Positions 9,758-19,329 of a stretch of 64,000 nt of DNA are shown piece after piece. Below the pieces are notes generated by a model, which saw only the letters and a list, made by a program, of their open reading frames with translations, had not been told where the DNA came from and did not search any database. The stretch is from positions 1 to 64,000 of the forward strand of contig NZ_FUXJ01000015.1 of assembly GCF_900167045.1 (NCBI RefSeq), written 5' to 3'. The position numbers and the translations under genes are program-made. This DNA is from Legionella maceachernii. GTDB lineage: Bacteria; Pseudomonadota; Gammaproteobacteria; Legionellales; Legionellaceae. Numbering within the stretch: position 1 is the stretch's first letter; each line of letters opens with the position of its first letter.

Positions 9758-10183
9758 ATGTTAATTAATTTAAAAAATGACGCGATAAAAGGAACTCAGA
9801 CGGTAAAAGTGGAGTTGCATGAACGATTGCCTGCTCGAATAGTCTCTCCGTGCTCTCTAAATTGTCAGTTTGAAGTGAAAACGTGTGATAATTATTATCT
9901 GCTGACGCTAAATGTGGATGCTATGTTAAAATTGGTTTGTCAACGCTGTTTAGATGAGTTTTTCTATCATTATCTCAATCAAACGATATTAGCGGTTTGT
10001 CCCACTGAAGAAATGGCTGAAAAATTATTGGAAAAATACGAAAGCATTGTCTCCAATAACAATCAAGTTGACCTTGCAGAGTTATTAACTGATGAATTGC
10101 ATCTCTATGCACCTGAATTTCATCCTTTAATCGATGAATGCAACAGCGAAGCTGCTAAATTCATCACGTTAGAGCAAGAATAA
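9758..10183 (+). CDS. yceD: YceD/DUF177-family protein
   Basis: This 141-residue protein belongs to the family almost always encoded just before rpmF. In E. coli and plants it is needed for normal 23S rRNA accumulation. The core motif LVCQRCLDEF (about residues 65-74) is present, with the acidic C-terminal half (VDLAELLTDEL) that follows in the family. It is somewhat shorter than E. coli YceD (173), mainly at the N-terminus. The start is weakly supported (no clear Shine-Dalgarno), and an ATG at 9776 within the N-terminal stretch is an alternative in another frame only. rpmF follows 89 bp downstream. Confidence 0.88.
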   Translation: MLINLKNDAIKGTQTVKVELHERLPARIVSPCSLNCQFEVKTCDNYYLLTLNVDAMLKLVCQRCLDEFFYHYLNQTILAVCPTEEMAEKLLEKYESIVSNNNQVDLAELLTDELHLYAPEFHPLIDECNSEAAKFITLEQE

Positions 10184-10272
10184 TATAGAAATTATTGCGT
10201 AACACTTGGATTGCCGACAAAAAATCGGTAATATTCCGCCCCAGCAAATGCAAATTGTGTAGGAGTAATACA

Positions 10273-10467
10273 ATGGCTGTACAACAGAATAAAAAATCAC
10301 GCTCTCGTCGTGACATGCGTCGTTCCCACGATGCTTTAACTAAACCAACTTTATCAGTTGATTCAACTACCGGCGAGACTCACCGTCGTCATCACATTAC
10401 CGAAGATGGTTATTATCGCGGTCGCAAAGTATTAGATACTGATAACGTTTACGAAGAACAAGAGTAA
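10273..10467 (+). CDS. rpmF: 50S ribosomal protein L32
   Basis: This 64-residue ribosomal protein begins [20 protein letters not shown], the characteristic basic N-terminus of L32. The central HRRHHI and the segment YYRGRKV are conserved. The start at 10273 follows GTAGGAGTAATACA and is preferred over an upstream in-frame start at 10195, which would add 26 residues unlike L32. The cysteine-containing zinc ribbon of some L32 proteins is absent, as in the zinc-independent form. It stops six bases before plsX. Confidence 0.95.
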   Translation: MAVQQNKKSRSRRDMRRSHDALTKPTLSVDSTTGETHRRHHITEDGYYRGRKVLDTDNVYEEQE

Positions 10468-10472
10468 TTGGC

Positions 10473-11501
10473 TTGAAAAATATCACCATTGCAATTGATG
10501 CGATGGGCGGGGATCATGGACTAAAAATTGTGATTCCTGCTTGTGTTCGTGCCGCTCGACACAACCCTGATTTGAAGTTGTTGTTGGTTGGTGATCAAAA
10601 TCAGGTAAATGCCCATCTGAAAAAAATTGGCGTAGCCCAAAACAACCAATTTTCGGTTGTGCACGCTTCGGAAGTTGTCGCCATGGATGAATTGCCATCT
10701 CATGCGATGCGTAATAAAAAAGATTCTTCCATGCGAGTAGCTATTAATTTAGTGAAAGAAGGCCGTGCCCAGGCTTGCGTAAGTGCTGGTAATACCGGTG
10801 CACTTATGGCAACTGCCCGTTTTGTGTTAAAAACATTGCCTGGCATTGATCGACCAGCGATTATCGCTGAATTACCTACAGCGCGCGGAAGAACCCGTGT
10901 CATTGATTTGGGAGCCAACGTCGATTCCTGCGCTGAACATCTTTTTCAATTTGCTGTGATGGGTTCTGCTCTTATTCAAGCAGTGGATAAAAAACCAAAA
11001 CCTAAAATTGGTTTATTGAACATTGGTGTAGAAGAAATCAAAGGTAATGACCAAGTTAAGCGCACCGCGCACATGCTTGCTGAATGCAATTTGATGAATT
11101 ATGTCGGCTATGTGGAAGGGGATCACTTTTACTCCGGTGAAGTGGATTTGGTTGTGTGTGATGGTTTCGTAGGCAATGTTGCTTTAAAAGCAAGCGAGGG
11201 CTTAGCTAAATTAATGCTCTCCTTGCTTAAAGAATCATTTTCGCGAAATTTTCTTACCAAATTTGCCGGACTGGTTGCTTTGCCTGCCTTAGGCCATTTA
11301 AAAAAACGTATGGATCCCGCGCGCTATAATGGTGCAAGCCTTTTGGGTCTTAATGGCATCGTGGTTAAAAGTCATGGTGGTGCTGGTGAATTTGCATTTC
11401 AATTCGCGATCGAAGAAGCCATGTTAGAAGTTAAGAATAATGTGATTGACTTGGTACGGGAACAAATAACTGATTTTATCAATCAAGGTTTGCTACTATG
11501 A
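10473..11501 (+). CDS. plsX: Phosphate acyltransferase PlsX
   Basis: PlsX converts acyl-ACP to acyl-phosphate, the donor used by PlsY to begin phospholipid synthesis. The 342-residue protein starts with a TTG (10473-10475). The opening [15 protein letters not shown] is the family N-terminus, so TTG is preferred over any internal start. Further family segments are [10 protein letters not shown] and GFVGNVALK. It is peripheral on the inner membrane. It is six bases from rpmF and overlaps fabH by four (ATGA), so it is coupled to both. Confidence 0.95.
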   Translation: MKNITIAIDAMGGDHGLKIVIPACVRAARHNPDLKLLLVGDQNQVNAHLKKIGVAQNNQFSVVHASEVVAMDELPSHAMRNKKDSSMRVAINLVKEGRAQACVSAGNTGALMATARFVLKTLPGIDRPAIIAELPTARGRTRVIDLGANVDSCAEHLFQFAVMGSALIQAVDKKPKPKIGLLNIGVEEIKGNDQVKRTAHMLAECNLMNYVGYVEGDHFYSGEVDLVVCDGFVGNVALKASEGLAKLMLSLLKESFSRNFLTKFAGLVALPALGHLKKRMDPARYNGASLLGLNGIVVKSHGGAGEFAFQFAIEEAMLEVKNNVIDLVREQITDFINQGLLL

Positions 11502-12451
11502 AAAATGCCGTTATTAATGGAACTGGTAGTTATTTACCTGAACGTGTAGTCACAAACAAGGATTTGGAATCTACTTTAGATACTAGTCATGAGTGGATTT
11601 TATCAAGAACCGGCATAAGCAGTAGGCGAATAGCTTCTGAGCAAGAAACCACCTCTTATATGGCTTGCCAAGCCGCAGTGAGAGCCATTGAATCTTCTGA
11701 TATAGAGGCTGATGATCTCGATCTTATTTTAGTTGCTACGTGTACACCCAATCATTTTTTCCCCAGCATGGCGTGCCATGTACAAAAAGCACTTAATATA
11801 GCGAAACCAATACCTGCTTTTGATATTGGTGCGGCATGTAGTGGTTTTGTTTATGCGATGGATGTCGCTAAACAATACATCACCTCGGGTAGTGCAAAAC
11901 ATGTTATGGTTATTGGTAGCGAAAGCATGTCGCGCGCATTGGATTGGACTGATCGATCCACTTGCGTATTGTTTGGCGATGGTGCCGGAGCGGTTGTGCT
12001 CAGTGCGAGTGATAAGCCTGGTATTCTAGGTAGCACGCTCCATGCTTTGCATGACCATGAAGGCTACTTAACTTATCCTAATTCCGTAAGCCCGGAGAAA
12101 AGGGAATTCATCGGCATGCGTGGCAATGAGGTTTTCAAACTAGCTGTTAACATCATGGGTGATGTCGTCGACGAAATTCTTCAGACTTGTCACTTGCAAA
12201 AATCGGATGTTAATTGGCTGATTCCCCATCAGGCTAATCTTCGCATTATCCAGGCTATAGCGAAAAAATTAAATCTACCGATGTCACAAGTGATTGTAAC
12301 CATTGAAAATCAGGGAAATACTTCTGCAGCGTCAATCCCTTTAGCTTTAGACTATTCTATTCGTGAAAAACGCATTAAACGAGGTGATTTACTACTGATT
12401 GAATCTTTCGGTGCTGGAATGACTTGGGGCGCAATGGTTATACGATACTAG
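11498..12451 (+). CDS. fabH: 3-oxoacyl-ACP synthase III (KAS III)
   Basis: FabH starts fatty-acid synthesis by condensing acetyl-CoA with malonyl-ACP. The 317-residue protein has the Cys-His-Asn triad: C114 in [10 protein letters not shown], the histidine of [11 protein letters not shown] (about residue 245) and the asparagine of [11 protein letters not shown] (about 275). Its ATG overlaps the plsX stop. A 38-bp gap follows before fabD. The lack of a bulky change at the acyl pocket cannot be judged, so straight versus branched primer use is not predicted. Confidence 0.96.
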   Translation: MKNAVINGTGSYLPERVVTNKDLESTLDTSHEWILSRTGISSRRIASEQETTSYMACQAAVRAIESSDIEADDLDLILVATCTPNHFFPSMACHVQKALNIAKPIPAFDIGAACSGFVYAMDVAKQYITSGSAKHVMVIGSESMSRALDWTDRSTCVLFGDGAGAVVLSASDKPGILGSTLHALHDHEGYLTYPNSVSPEKREFIGMRGNEVFKLAVNIMGDVVDEILQTCHLQKSDVNWLIPHQANLRIIQAIAKKLNLPMSQVIVTIENQGNTSAASIPLALDYSIREKRIKRGDLLLIESFGAGMTWGAMVIRY

Positions 12452-12489
12452 GGCATGCCCAGTTGATTTGTGAATTGGAGCGAATAAGT

Positions 12490-13446
12490 ATGTTTAATGT
12501 AGCTTATGTATTCCCAGGCCAGGGTTCTCAACAGGTTGGTATGTTATCCGAGCTGGCTGATAATTATCCTTTTATTGTTGATTATTTTAAACAAGTTTCT
12601 GATGAGCTTGGCTATGATGTATGGCAATTAGTACAACAAGGGCCTGAATCCCAGTTAAATCAAACGGAATACACTCAAGTGGCTATGCTCACTGCAGACG
12701 TCGCTGTTTTTAGACTTTTACAAAAACAGGGTTTAGGATCTGCCCAAATGATGGCAGGTCATAGTTTAGGGGAGTATGCTGCCTTAGTTTGTGCTGACGC
12801 AATAAATTTACCCGATGCAGCCCAACTGGTGGCCAAGCGCGGTCAATTAATGCAAAGCAATATTCCGTTAGGCCAAGGGGCTATGGCTGCAATAGTAGGC
12901 TTAACCGATGAACAAATTCAATCAATCTGTACGCAAGCAAGTGCTGCAGATTCCCAGGTTACTCCAGCAAATTACAATGCAATAGGGCAGGTAGTTATTG
13001 CAGGTCATACTGCAGCAGTCGAACGTGCTGTGCACCTTGCTGAAGAAATGGAGGCACGCTTAGCTAAGATAATCCCAGTCAGCGTACCTTGTCATTGCCC
13101 TTTATTGATCGAGGCCGCTGCGGCTTTTGAAGAGTATCTTGCGAAAGCAAATTTTAAAATCCCAGAAGCAGCCGTGATTTCTAATGTGGATCTCAGTATT
13201 TATCGCTCGGTTGCTCAAATACGAACGCTTCTTAAAGAACAGCTTTATCGTCCAGTACGCTGGGTTGAGACCATTCAGCTGATGAAGAAAAATGAAGTCG
13301 ACTATGTAGTTGAGTGTGGTCCAGGAAAAGTATTAAATGGGCTGATAAAACGGATTGAACGTGATTTATCAACTGTTAGTGTTAATGATTGCGCGAGCTT
13401 AAATCAAGCATTAACTCAACTAAACGTTAAAGAGAAAACTTATTAA
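12490..13446 (+). CDS. fabD: Malonyl-CoA:ACP transacylase
   Basis: FabD loads malonyl groups onto ACP for chain elongation. The 318-residue protein from the ATG at 12490 begins FNVAYVFPGQGSQ, the family N-terminus. The nucleophile is S92 in AGHSLGEYAAL, and the partner histidine is in VPCHCPLL (usually VPSHC or VPFHS, so the Ser-to-Cys change is a mild oddity). GPGKVLNGL near the C-terminus is conserved. The ribosome site TTGGAGCG lies before the start. An in-frame start at 12424 inside fabH would add 22 residues and is not supported. Confidence 0.95.
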   Translation: MFNVAYVFPGQGSQQVGMLSELADNYPFIVDYFKQVSDELGYDVWQLVQQGPESQLNQTEYTQVAMLTADVAVFRLLQKQGLGSAQMMAGHSLGEYAALVCADAINLPDAAQLVAKRGQLMQSNIPLGQGAMAAIVGLTDEQIQSICTQASAADSQVTPANYNAIGQVVIAGHTAAVERAVHLAEEMEARLAKIIPVSVPCHCPLLIEAAAAFEEYLAKANFKIPEAAVISNVDLSIYRSVAQIRTLLKEQLYRPVRWVETIQLMKKNEVDYVVECGPGKVLNGLIKRIERDLSTVSVNDCASLNQALTQLNVKEKTY

Positions 13447-13455
13447 GGAATGGTG

Positions 13456-14202
13456 ATGACAAATTTACAGGGTAAAACTGCACTCGTTACGGGTGCAAGC
13501 AGAGGAATTGGTCAAGCTGTGGCTCTAACACTTGCAAAAAGAGGGGCCTATGTTATAGGAACAGCTACTTCTGCTCAAGGAGCAGAGTCAATTTCAACCC
13601 TGTTTGCCCAAGAGCATATTGCAGGAGAAGGGGTTGTACTGGATGTAACAAGCAAAGAAGGTGTGGAAAATTTAATGACTCAGCTTTCCGACCAAGACAA
13701 GCTTCCTTCCATCCTTGTGAATAATGCCGGTATTACCTGCGATAACTTATTGCTGAGAATGGATGATGAAGAATGGTATAAAGTAATAGAAACTAATTTG
13801 AATGCTATATTTAGATTATCTAAAGCTTGCCTTAAGCCGATGTTTCGTGCGCGTTGGGGACGAATCATCACTATTGGTTCTGTAGTCGGTTCAAGTGGTA
13901 ATTCCGGACAAACAAACTACACAGCAGCCAAAGCAGGCGTAGTCGGATTTACAAAATCGCTAGCTCAAGAAATCGGCAGCCGTGGTATTACTGTGAATGT
14001 GGTGGCTCCCGGATTTATCGATACGGATATGACCAATGCACTCCCTGATATGGTTAAAGAAGAGTTGCTAAAACGTATTCCGATGAAAAAATTAGGACGA
14101 CCTGAGGATATTGCCGAAGCGGTGGCTTTTTTAGCTTCTGATAGTGCAAATTATATAACCGGTGAGACTATTCATGTGAATGGTGGCATGTACATGGATT
14201 GA
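13456..14202 (+). CDS. fabG: 3-oxoacyl-ACP reductase
   Basis: FabG carries out the NADPH-dependent first reduction of the elongation cycle. From the ATG at 13456 it is 248 residues. AAGGA at 13445-13449 is spaced six bases from this ATG but directly touches the earlier ATG at 13450, so 13456 is preferred. The cofactor motif is TGASRGIG, the NNAG motif is present, and the catalytic Ser, Tyr and Lys are in GSVVGSSGNSGQ and TNYTAAKAG. The C-terminus ending in GGMYMD is typical. acpP follows after 79 bp. Confidence 0.95.
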   Translation: MTNLQGKTALVTGASRGIGQAVALTLAKRGAYVIGTATSAQGAESISTLFAQEHIAGEGVVLDVTSKEGVENLMTQLSDQDKLPSILVNNAGITCDNLLLRMDDEEWYKVIETNLNAIFRLSKACLKPMFRARWGRIITIGSVVGSSGNSGQTNYTAAKAGVVGFTKSLAQEIGSRGITVNVVAPGFIDTDMTNALPDMVKEELLKRIPMKKLGRPEDIAEAVAFLASDSANYITGETIHVNGGMYMD

Positions 14203-14281
14203 AAATCGCTTGCGTTCTTTGAATAAATGAATAAACTAGCCTGCATAAAAATTTTTTTAATCTTAAGAGGAAATACAAGTT

Positions 14282-14530
14282 ATGAGTACAGTTGAAGAAC
14301 GAGTTAAGAAAATTGTTTCAGAACAATTGGGCGTTAATGAAAATGAATTGAGAAACGATGCATCTTTCGTTGATGATTTAGGTGCTGACTCACTGGATAC
14401 TGTTGAATTGGTAATGGCTTTGGAAGAAGAGTTCGAAACAGAAATTCCTGATGAAAAAGCTGAGAAGATTACTACTATTCAAGAAGCAATTGATTATATT
14501 GAATCAAACCTTAACAAAGAAGAAGCTTAA
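14282..14530 (+). CDS. acpP: Acyl carrier protein
   Basis: This 82-residue acidic four-helix carrier holds the growing acyl chain. The phosphopantetheine attachment site is S37 in [18 protein letters not shown]. Helix II and the [14 protein letters not shown] segment are as in E. coli AcpP. A strong ribosome site AAGAGGAAA precedes the ATG. The 79-bp gap after fabG is AT-rich and could hold an additional promoter, as is common for this highly expressed gene, but no convincing box pair was found. Confidence 0.97.
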   Translation: MSTVEERVKKIVSEQLGVNENELRNDASFVDDLGADSLDTVELVMALEEEFETEIPDEKAEKITTIQEAIDYIESNLNKEEA

Positions 14531-14551
14531 TCCTTCTTCAAGGAGCTCTCG

Positions 14552-15790
14552 TTGACTAAGCGGCGTGTTGTTGTGACCGGCATGGGGATGCTCACCCCAG
14601 TCGGTTTGAATGTTGAACAAACCTGGCAAAATATTTTAGCTGGGAAAAGTGGTGTCGGCATGGTTGAAGACTTCGATACAACTGAATACCCAACTAAAAT
14701 TTGGGCTAAAGTTAAGAACTTCAATGTGGAAAACTATGTGCCGCTTAAAGAGGCTCGCAAAATGGATCTCTTCACCCAATACGGGATGGCTGCTGCTGAG
14801 GAAGCAATAGCAGATTCTGGATTGGTTATTGATGAACAACTTTCCCGTCGTGCTGGAGTTGCGGTAGGCGCAGGAATTGGCGGAATTCAAACAATTACCA
14901 ACAATCAAGACAAGCTGGTCAGTGGAGGTCCACGAAAGGTATCACCTTTTTTCATTCCTGCTGGAATCATCAACATGGTCGCAGGCCAAATATCCATTAA
15001 GCATCGCCTTAAAGGGCCCAATATTTCTGTCGTGACTGCATGCACAACGGGTACTCATAATATAGGTTTAGCAGGACGCATGATTGCTTATGGCGATGCC
15101 GATGTAATGATCTGTGGCGGTGCTGAGATGACATCCACGCCATTGTGTTTAGCTGGTTTTTCCGCAGTACGTTCTTTATCTAAACGCAATGATGCGCCTG
15201 AAAAAGCATCACGTCCTTGGGATAAAGATCGGGATGGCTTTGTCATGGGTGAAGGCGCAGGAGTCTTGGTGCTTGAAGAATATGAACAGGCAAAAGCCCG
15301 TGGAGCAACGATTTATGCTGAACTCGTTGGATTTGGCATGTCAGGTGACGCATACCATATCACAGCGCCTGATGAAGACGCCGATGGGGCATCAAGAGCA
15401 ATGATTGCAGCAATTGAAGATGCAGGTATTGATCCCACACAAGTTGATTACATCAATGCTCACGGCACTTCGACTTATCTTAATGACATGAACGAAACCA
15501 AGGCGATTAAACGAGTGTTCAGTGAACATGCCTATCAATTGGCAGTGAGCTCGACTAAATCAATGACAGGGCACTTACTTGGCGCCGCGGGAGCAGTCGA
15601 AGCGATTTTTAGCGTTTTAGCGATTAAAGATCAAATCGCTCCACCCACCATTAATTTGGATAATCCTGATGAAGGATGTGATTTAAATTATGTGCCTCAT
15701 CACGCTCAAAAGCGACGAATTGAGTATGTGTTAAGCAATTCTCTTGGTTTTGGTGGAACTAACGGAAGTTTGCTGTTTAAGCGAGTTTAG
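14552..15790 (+). CDS. fabF: 3-oxoacyl-ACP synthase II
   Basis: FabF elongates acyl-ACP and in E. coli sets the thermal adjustment of membrane lipids. The 412-residue protein uses a TTG start (14552-14554) preceded by AAGGAG. It has the Cys-His-His triad: C164 in [11 protein letters not shown], the histidine in [11 protein letters not shown] and that in [23 protein letters not shown] closes the fold. mltG begins at the base after its stop. Confidence 0.96.
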   Translation: MTKRRVVVTGMGMLTPVGLNVEQTWQNILAGKSGVGMVEDFDTTEYPTKIWAKVKNFNVENYVPLKEARKMDLFTQYGMAAAEEAIADSGLVIDEQLSRRAGVAVGAGIGGIQTITNNQDKLVSGGPRKVSPFFIPAGIINMVAGQISIKHRLKGPNISVVTACTTGTHNIGLAGRMIAYGDADVMICGGAEMTSTPLCLAGFSAVRSLSKRNDAPEKASRPWDKDRDGFVMGEGAGVLVLEEYEQAKARGATIYAELVGFGMSGDAYHITAPDEDADGASRAMIAAIEDAGIDPTQVDYINAHGTSTYLNDMNETKAIKRVFSEHAYQLAVSSTKSMTGHLLGAAGAVEAIFSVLAIKDQIAPPTINLDNPDEGCDLNYVPHHAQKRRIEYVLSNSLGFGGTNGSLLFKRV

Positions 15791-16780
15791 ATGGAAAGGG
15801 GCCGCTTTAAGTCAGTATTGATCTTCAGTCTGGCATTGGGGCTAATTGTATTACTGGTAGTTGGTTATAAATTCTATTCCATCTTAACAAAACCAATGAT
15901 CGATAAAACAAGTGCTCCTATCACAATTATTATCGATCGAAATACTTCTGCCTCTGATTTTGTGCGGATGCTTGAATCCAAACACCTTATAAAATCTCAT
16001 CGACTATTCCTTGCGCTGATCCGCTATAAAGGACTTGCTCATCGCTTAAAAGCTGGAATTTATCAAATAGTACCAGGCGAATCAGCTCTTCATTTTCTTT
16101 ATAAAGTGGAGGCAGGAGAAGTTCTTGTCGTGTCTTTTCGTATTATTGAAGGAACTACTCTAAATCAAGTCATTGCAAATTTACAAAACGCGCCTTACTT
16201 AGAATATAAGCCCAGTGATTGGGTACCTATTATAGGCAATTATTCCAGTGCGGAAGGTTTATTACTTGCGGATACTTATAATTACAATGCAGGGAGCGAA
16301 GCTAAATTTTTATTGCGACTCGCAAACCAAAAATTGCAACAACACTTGAATGAAAGTTGGCAACATCGAAGCCCAAATTTACCTTATCAAACACCCTACG
16401 AACTACTCATTGCGGCCTCAATTCTAGAAAAAGAAGCCTCTTTGTCTGCCGAGAAAAAGATCATCTCAGGAATAATTGTCAATCGGATCAAAAAAAACAT
16501 GCCGTTACAGATGGACCCCACTGTTATCTATGCATTGGGGAAAAATTACAATGGTAAATTAACTCATGAAGACATGGGTGTCAATTCACCTTACAATACC
16601 TATCTGCACCGTGGTCTACCACCAACACCAATTGCAATGGTGGGCAAAGAAGCAATTGACGCCGCTGCTCATCCTTTAATGACCAATTATCTTTATTACG
16701 TAGCCAAAGGCGACGGCTCTCACCACTTTTCTGCTACTTACGAAGAACAGAAAAAAGCCATTGGTCAATACCAAAAATAG
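15791..16780 (+). CDS. mltG: Endolytic murein transglycosylase MltG
   Basis: This inner-membrane enzyme cuts new glycan strands and sets their length. One N-terminal membrane helix (about residues 8-28) is followed by a LysM-like domain and the YceG catalytic domain. The active-site glutamate is expected in IAASILEKEAS (E213). GLPPTPIAMVG near residue 275 is conserved. At 329 residues it is close to E. coli MltG (340). The ATG directly follows the fabF stop and no separate ribosome site is seen, so it probably relies on coupling. The fab-mltG-tmk-holB order is widely conserved. Confidence 0.94.
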   Translation: MERGRFKSVLIFSLALGLIVLLVVGYKFYSILTKPMIDKTSAPITIIIDRNTSASDFVRMLESKHLIKSHRLFLALIRYKGLAHRLKAGIYQIVPGESALHFLYKVEAGEVLVVSFRIIEGTTLNQVIANLQNAPYLEYKPSDWVPIIGNYSSAEGLLLADTYNYNAGSEAKFLLRLANQKLQQHLNESWQHRSPNLPYQTPYELLIAASILEKEASLSAEKKIISGIIVNRIKKNMPLQMDPTVIYALGKNYNGKLTHEDMGVNSPYNTYLHRGLPPTPIAMVGKEAIDAAAHPLMTNYLYYVAKGDGSHHFSATYEEQKKAIGQYQK

Positions 16781-16790
16781 GGAGAATACC

Positions 16791-17438
16791 ATGACGCAGC
16801 GAGGACGGTTTATTGTAGTTGAGGGCCTCGAAGGAGCCGGTAAATCCACGGCCATTGAAACAATCCAACAGTGTTTGCAACATGCAGTGCCCGATTTGGT
16901 GATGACTCGTGAACCAGGTGGTACAAGAATTGGTGAAGCGGTTCGTCATCTCATTAAAGAAAAAGTTGATGGTGAAACGCTGGATCCGCGAAGTGAATTA
17001 TTGTTGCTTTATGCAGCCAGAGTTCAACTTGTCGAACAAATCATACGTCCGGCTTTAGAGAATGGATGTTGGGTATTGGCGGATCGATTTGAATTATCCA
17101 CGTTTGCCTATCAAGGTGGCGGTAGAGGATTGGATCAAGACATGATTCATAGTCTATCTTCTTTTTGTTTACGCGGTTTTAAGCCTGACCTTGTTTTTTA
17201 TTTGGATATCGATCCCGAGCAAGGATTACGCAGAGTAAAAACTCGTGGAGCTTTTGACCGAATTGAACAAGAATCATTGACTTTTTTCACTCAAATTCGA
17301 AAGAGCTATCTCCAGCTGATCAAATCCATGGACAATGTTATTTTGATTGAGGCTAGTCAACCCTTAGAAACAGTGCAAGAATCAATAAGAACTCAATTGA
17401 ACGTTTTTTTAAATAATGCAATCGATAAAAAAATCTGA
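16791..17438 (+). CDS. tmk: Thymidylate kinase
   Basis: This enzyme phosphorylates dTMP to dTDP with ATP. From the ATG at 16791, preceded by GGAGAATACC, the protein is 215 residues. It has the P-loop GLEGAGKST (residues 12-20), the TREPGGTRIGE motif, the DR-motif DRFELSTFAYQGGGRG and a lid segment KTRGAFDRIE. An earlier TTG at 16761 lies inside mltG and is not needed. The last 23 bp overlap holB. Confidence 0.96.
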   Translation: MTQRGRFIVVEGLEGAGKSTAIETIQQCLQHAVPDLVMTREPGGTRIGEAVRHLIKEKVDGETLDPRSELLLLYAARVQLVEQIIRPALENGCWVLADRFELSTFAYQGGGRGLDQDMIHSLSSFCLRGFKPDLVFYLDIDPEQGLRRVKTRGAFDRIEQESLTFFTQIRKSYLQLIKSMDNVILIEASQPLETVQESIRTQLNVFLNNAIDKKI

Positions 17439-18354
17439 GTCATCCCGCTTATTGTGGGAGCGATTTCAATCAATCAGAGCTAAGCAGCGTATACCGCACG
17501 CCTTGCTTTTAATAGGTGTACAACCTACAGCAATCATTAATTTTGCCTATCAAATAGCGGCAGCACTGCTTTGCCTTGATGAGCAGAAACCTTGTGGCTT
17601 TTGTAAATCGTGTCGTTTGCTGCAGATAAAAGAGCATCCTGATCTTTGCTCTCTTGAACCGGATAAAGCAGGTGGCGTCATTAAGATTGATCAAATTCGC
17701 GACTTACATCCTCTTGCTTTTACTTCTGCACAGATGTCTGGGAGACGAGTGTTCATCATTAATTCTGCAGAAAAAATGAACACGGCAGCGGCAAATGCTT
17801 TATTAAAACTCCTTGAAGAGCCACCTGAATCGGTGAACTTTCTTTTGATTGCTGAACAAATAAGCACTTTACCCGCCACTATAATCAGTCGTTGTCAGCA
17901 ATGGCGATTTTCATCCACTGATTATATAAAAACAGATTATTTAACCGCAGCTGAAGAGTACACTGTTGAAACTGAGAGAGGTCTTCTTTTTAGCCAACTT
18001 TCAACAATTGTTGATGACCTAAGAAATTTTATGGCAAACAAATCATCCGTATGTGCCGTAGCTGATAAATGGGGAGCGTACGATTTTAATAGTTTGATGT
18101 GGTTAATTTATTTAATTAATGCTCAATTAATTGATTACAAATTGAATGGAAACCGGATTGAAAAAAGCTGGACGAAAGGGCTTAATGAATTAGCGCAATA
18201 CTTTGAGTTAGTTCATTTATTTAAGCAGCTTGACCAAATCAATGAGATCACGAGAAAACGACAGAGCAATATCGCTTTCAGTCAAAGCTTAATGCTTGAG
18301 AGTCTACTGCTAGATTACAAATCGACGCAACTTGGGCGTGAGCTATTACCTTAG
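17416..18354 (+). CDS. holB: DNA polymerase III delta-prime subunit
   Basis: Delta-prime is the stator of the clamp loader that opens the beta clamp. The 312-residue protein has the zinc-binding cysteines C53, C60, C63 and C66 (CLDEQKPCGFCKSC). The Walker A lysine is missing (LLIGVQPTAI at the P-loop site), as expected for delta-prime, which does not hydrolyse ATP. NALLKLLEEPPE and ISRCQQW (sensor 1/SRC-like motif) are conserved. It overlaps tmk by 23 bp. The TatD-family gene follows, as in many gammaproteobacteria. Confidence 0.93.
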   Translation: MQSIKKSESSRLLWERFQSIRAKQRIPHALLLIGVQPTAIINFAYQIAAALLCLDEQKPCGFCKSCRLLQIKEHPDLCSLEPDKAGGVIKIDQIRDLHPLAFTSAQMSGRRVFIINSAEKMNTAAANALLKLLEEPPESVNFLLIAEQISTLPATIISRCQQWRFSSTDYIKTDYLTAAEEYTVETERGLLFSQLSTIVDDLRNFMANKSSVCAVADKWGAYDFNSLMWLIYLINAQLIDYKLNGNRIEKSWTKGLNELAQYFELVHLFKQLDQINEITRKRQSNIAFSQSLMLESLLLDYKSTQLGRELLP

Positions 18355-18407
18355 ATTTCATGACCATGCTAAAATTAAGCATAAACCAATAACCTATATA
18401 ACACATT

Positions 18408-19190
18408 ATGCTTGTTGACTCCCATTGCCACCTTAATTTCATTGATTTAACTGATTTTGATAATGACATTAGTAACGTTTTGATTCGTGCCAGAGAGAAC
18501 GGGATCGAACATTTTCTCTGTGTTTGCGTAGAGCTCGATGATTTTCCCGCCCTTTGTCAATTGGCTGAAAATTACCCAAATATAAGTATTTCGGTAGGTT
18601 TACATCCAAACACTGAGGTCGCTATTGAACCTTCAAAGTCCACGCTTATGGATTTAGCAAAACATTCAGCCTGCATCGCGATCGGTGAAACAGGACTCGA
18701 TTACTACCGCACTGAGATAGGGGAAGCTCAAGAACATCAAAGACAGCGTTTCCGAACTCATATTCAGGCAGCGCTTTCGACCTCCAAGCCTTTAATTATT
18801 CATACCCGACAAGCGGCAGAAGATACCTTAAAGCTCATGGAAGAGGAAAAGGCTCATGACATTGGCGGGGTAATGCATTGCTTCGCAGAAGATTGGAATG
18901 TGGCTAAGCGCGCACTCGATATGAATTTCTACATTTCTCTCTCGGGCATCGTTTCCTTCAAAAATGCGACTGCTTTACATGAAGTGGCAAAAAAAATTCC
19001 TAAAGATCGCTTACTCATAGAAACAGATTCTCCTTACTTAGCCCCGGTGCCTTTTCGAGGCAAACAAAATCATCCGGCGCTAGTTAAATACGTAGCAATG
19101 GCCTTAAGTGAACTCCGTCAGGTCAGCTACGAAGAAATCGCACAACAAACCACAGAAAATTTTTATCATTGCTTTAGGATTAAGAGGTAA
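18408..19190 (+). CDS. TatD-family metal-dependent hydrolase (YcfH-like)
   Basis: This 260-residue TIM-barrel protein has the TatD metal ligands: the N-terminal DSHCHLNF, the glutamate in AIGETGLDYYR, histidines in PLIIHTRQA and GVMHCFAEDW, and the aspartate in IETDSPYLAP. TatD proteins act as 3'-5' DNA/RNA exonucleases or DNases. The position after holB matches E. coli ycfH. A GGAG-type ribosome site is not evident. It ends 18 bp before a large palindrome that probably stops transcription. Confidence 0.93.
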   Translation: MLVDSHCHLNFIDLTDFDNDISNVLIRARENGIEHFLCVCVELDDFPALCQLAENYPNISISVGLHPNTEVAIEPSKSTLMDLAKHSACIAIGETGLDYYRTEIGEAQEHQRQRFRTHIQAALSTSKPLIIHTRQAAEDTLKLMEEEKAHDIGGVMHCFAEDWNVAKRALDMNFYISLSGIVSFKNATALHEVAKKIPKDRLLIETDSPYLAPVPFRGKQNHPALVKYVAMALSELRQVSYEEIAQQTTENFYHCFRIKR

Positions 19191-19207
19191 TAGCCTTCTT
19201 CTTACTT

Positions 19208-19285
19208 CTACGTCCCGCGGCTTGTTCGCGAGATTCAGTAATCTCTCATCCTGTCTGGATCTCGCGAACAAGCCGCAAGACGTAG
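19208..19285. repeat. 78-bp palindrome with 26-bp arms between convergent genes
   Basis: The arms at 19208-19233 and 19260-19285 are complementary at 24 of 26 positions, with a 26-base loop. Key pieces are ctacgtc, gcggcttgttcgcgaga and their complements. It separates the ends of tatD (plus) and the MFS gene (minus). The same core occurs as a half-site at 278-304, which suggests a dispersed repeat family. The very long GC-rich stem would act as a strong terminator hairpin in both directions. Confidence 0.65.
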
Positions 19286-19329
19286 GGAAGGGGCTATTAC
19301 TCTAAGAAATTTAAGCCGTAAGGTATCGC

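Noticed and set aside
10195-10272. Longer start of rpmF
   Set aside because: The extra 26 residues do not resemble L32, and the ATG at 10273 has a strong ribosome site.
12424-12489. Longer start of fabD
   Set aside because: It would begin inside fabH and add residues unlike the family. The ATG at 12490 has a proper ribosome site and gives the standard N-terminus.
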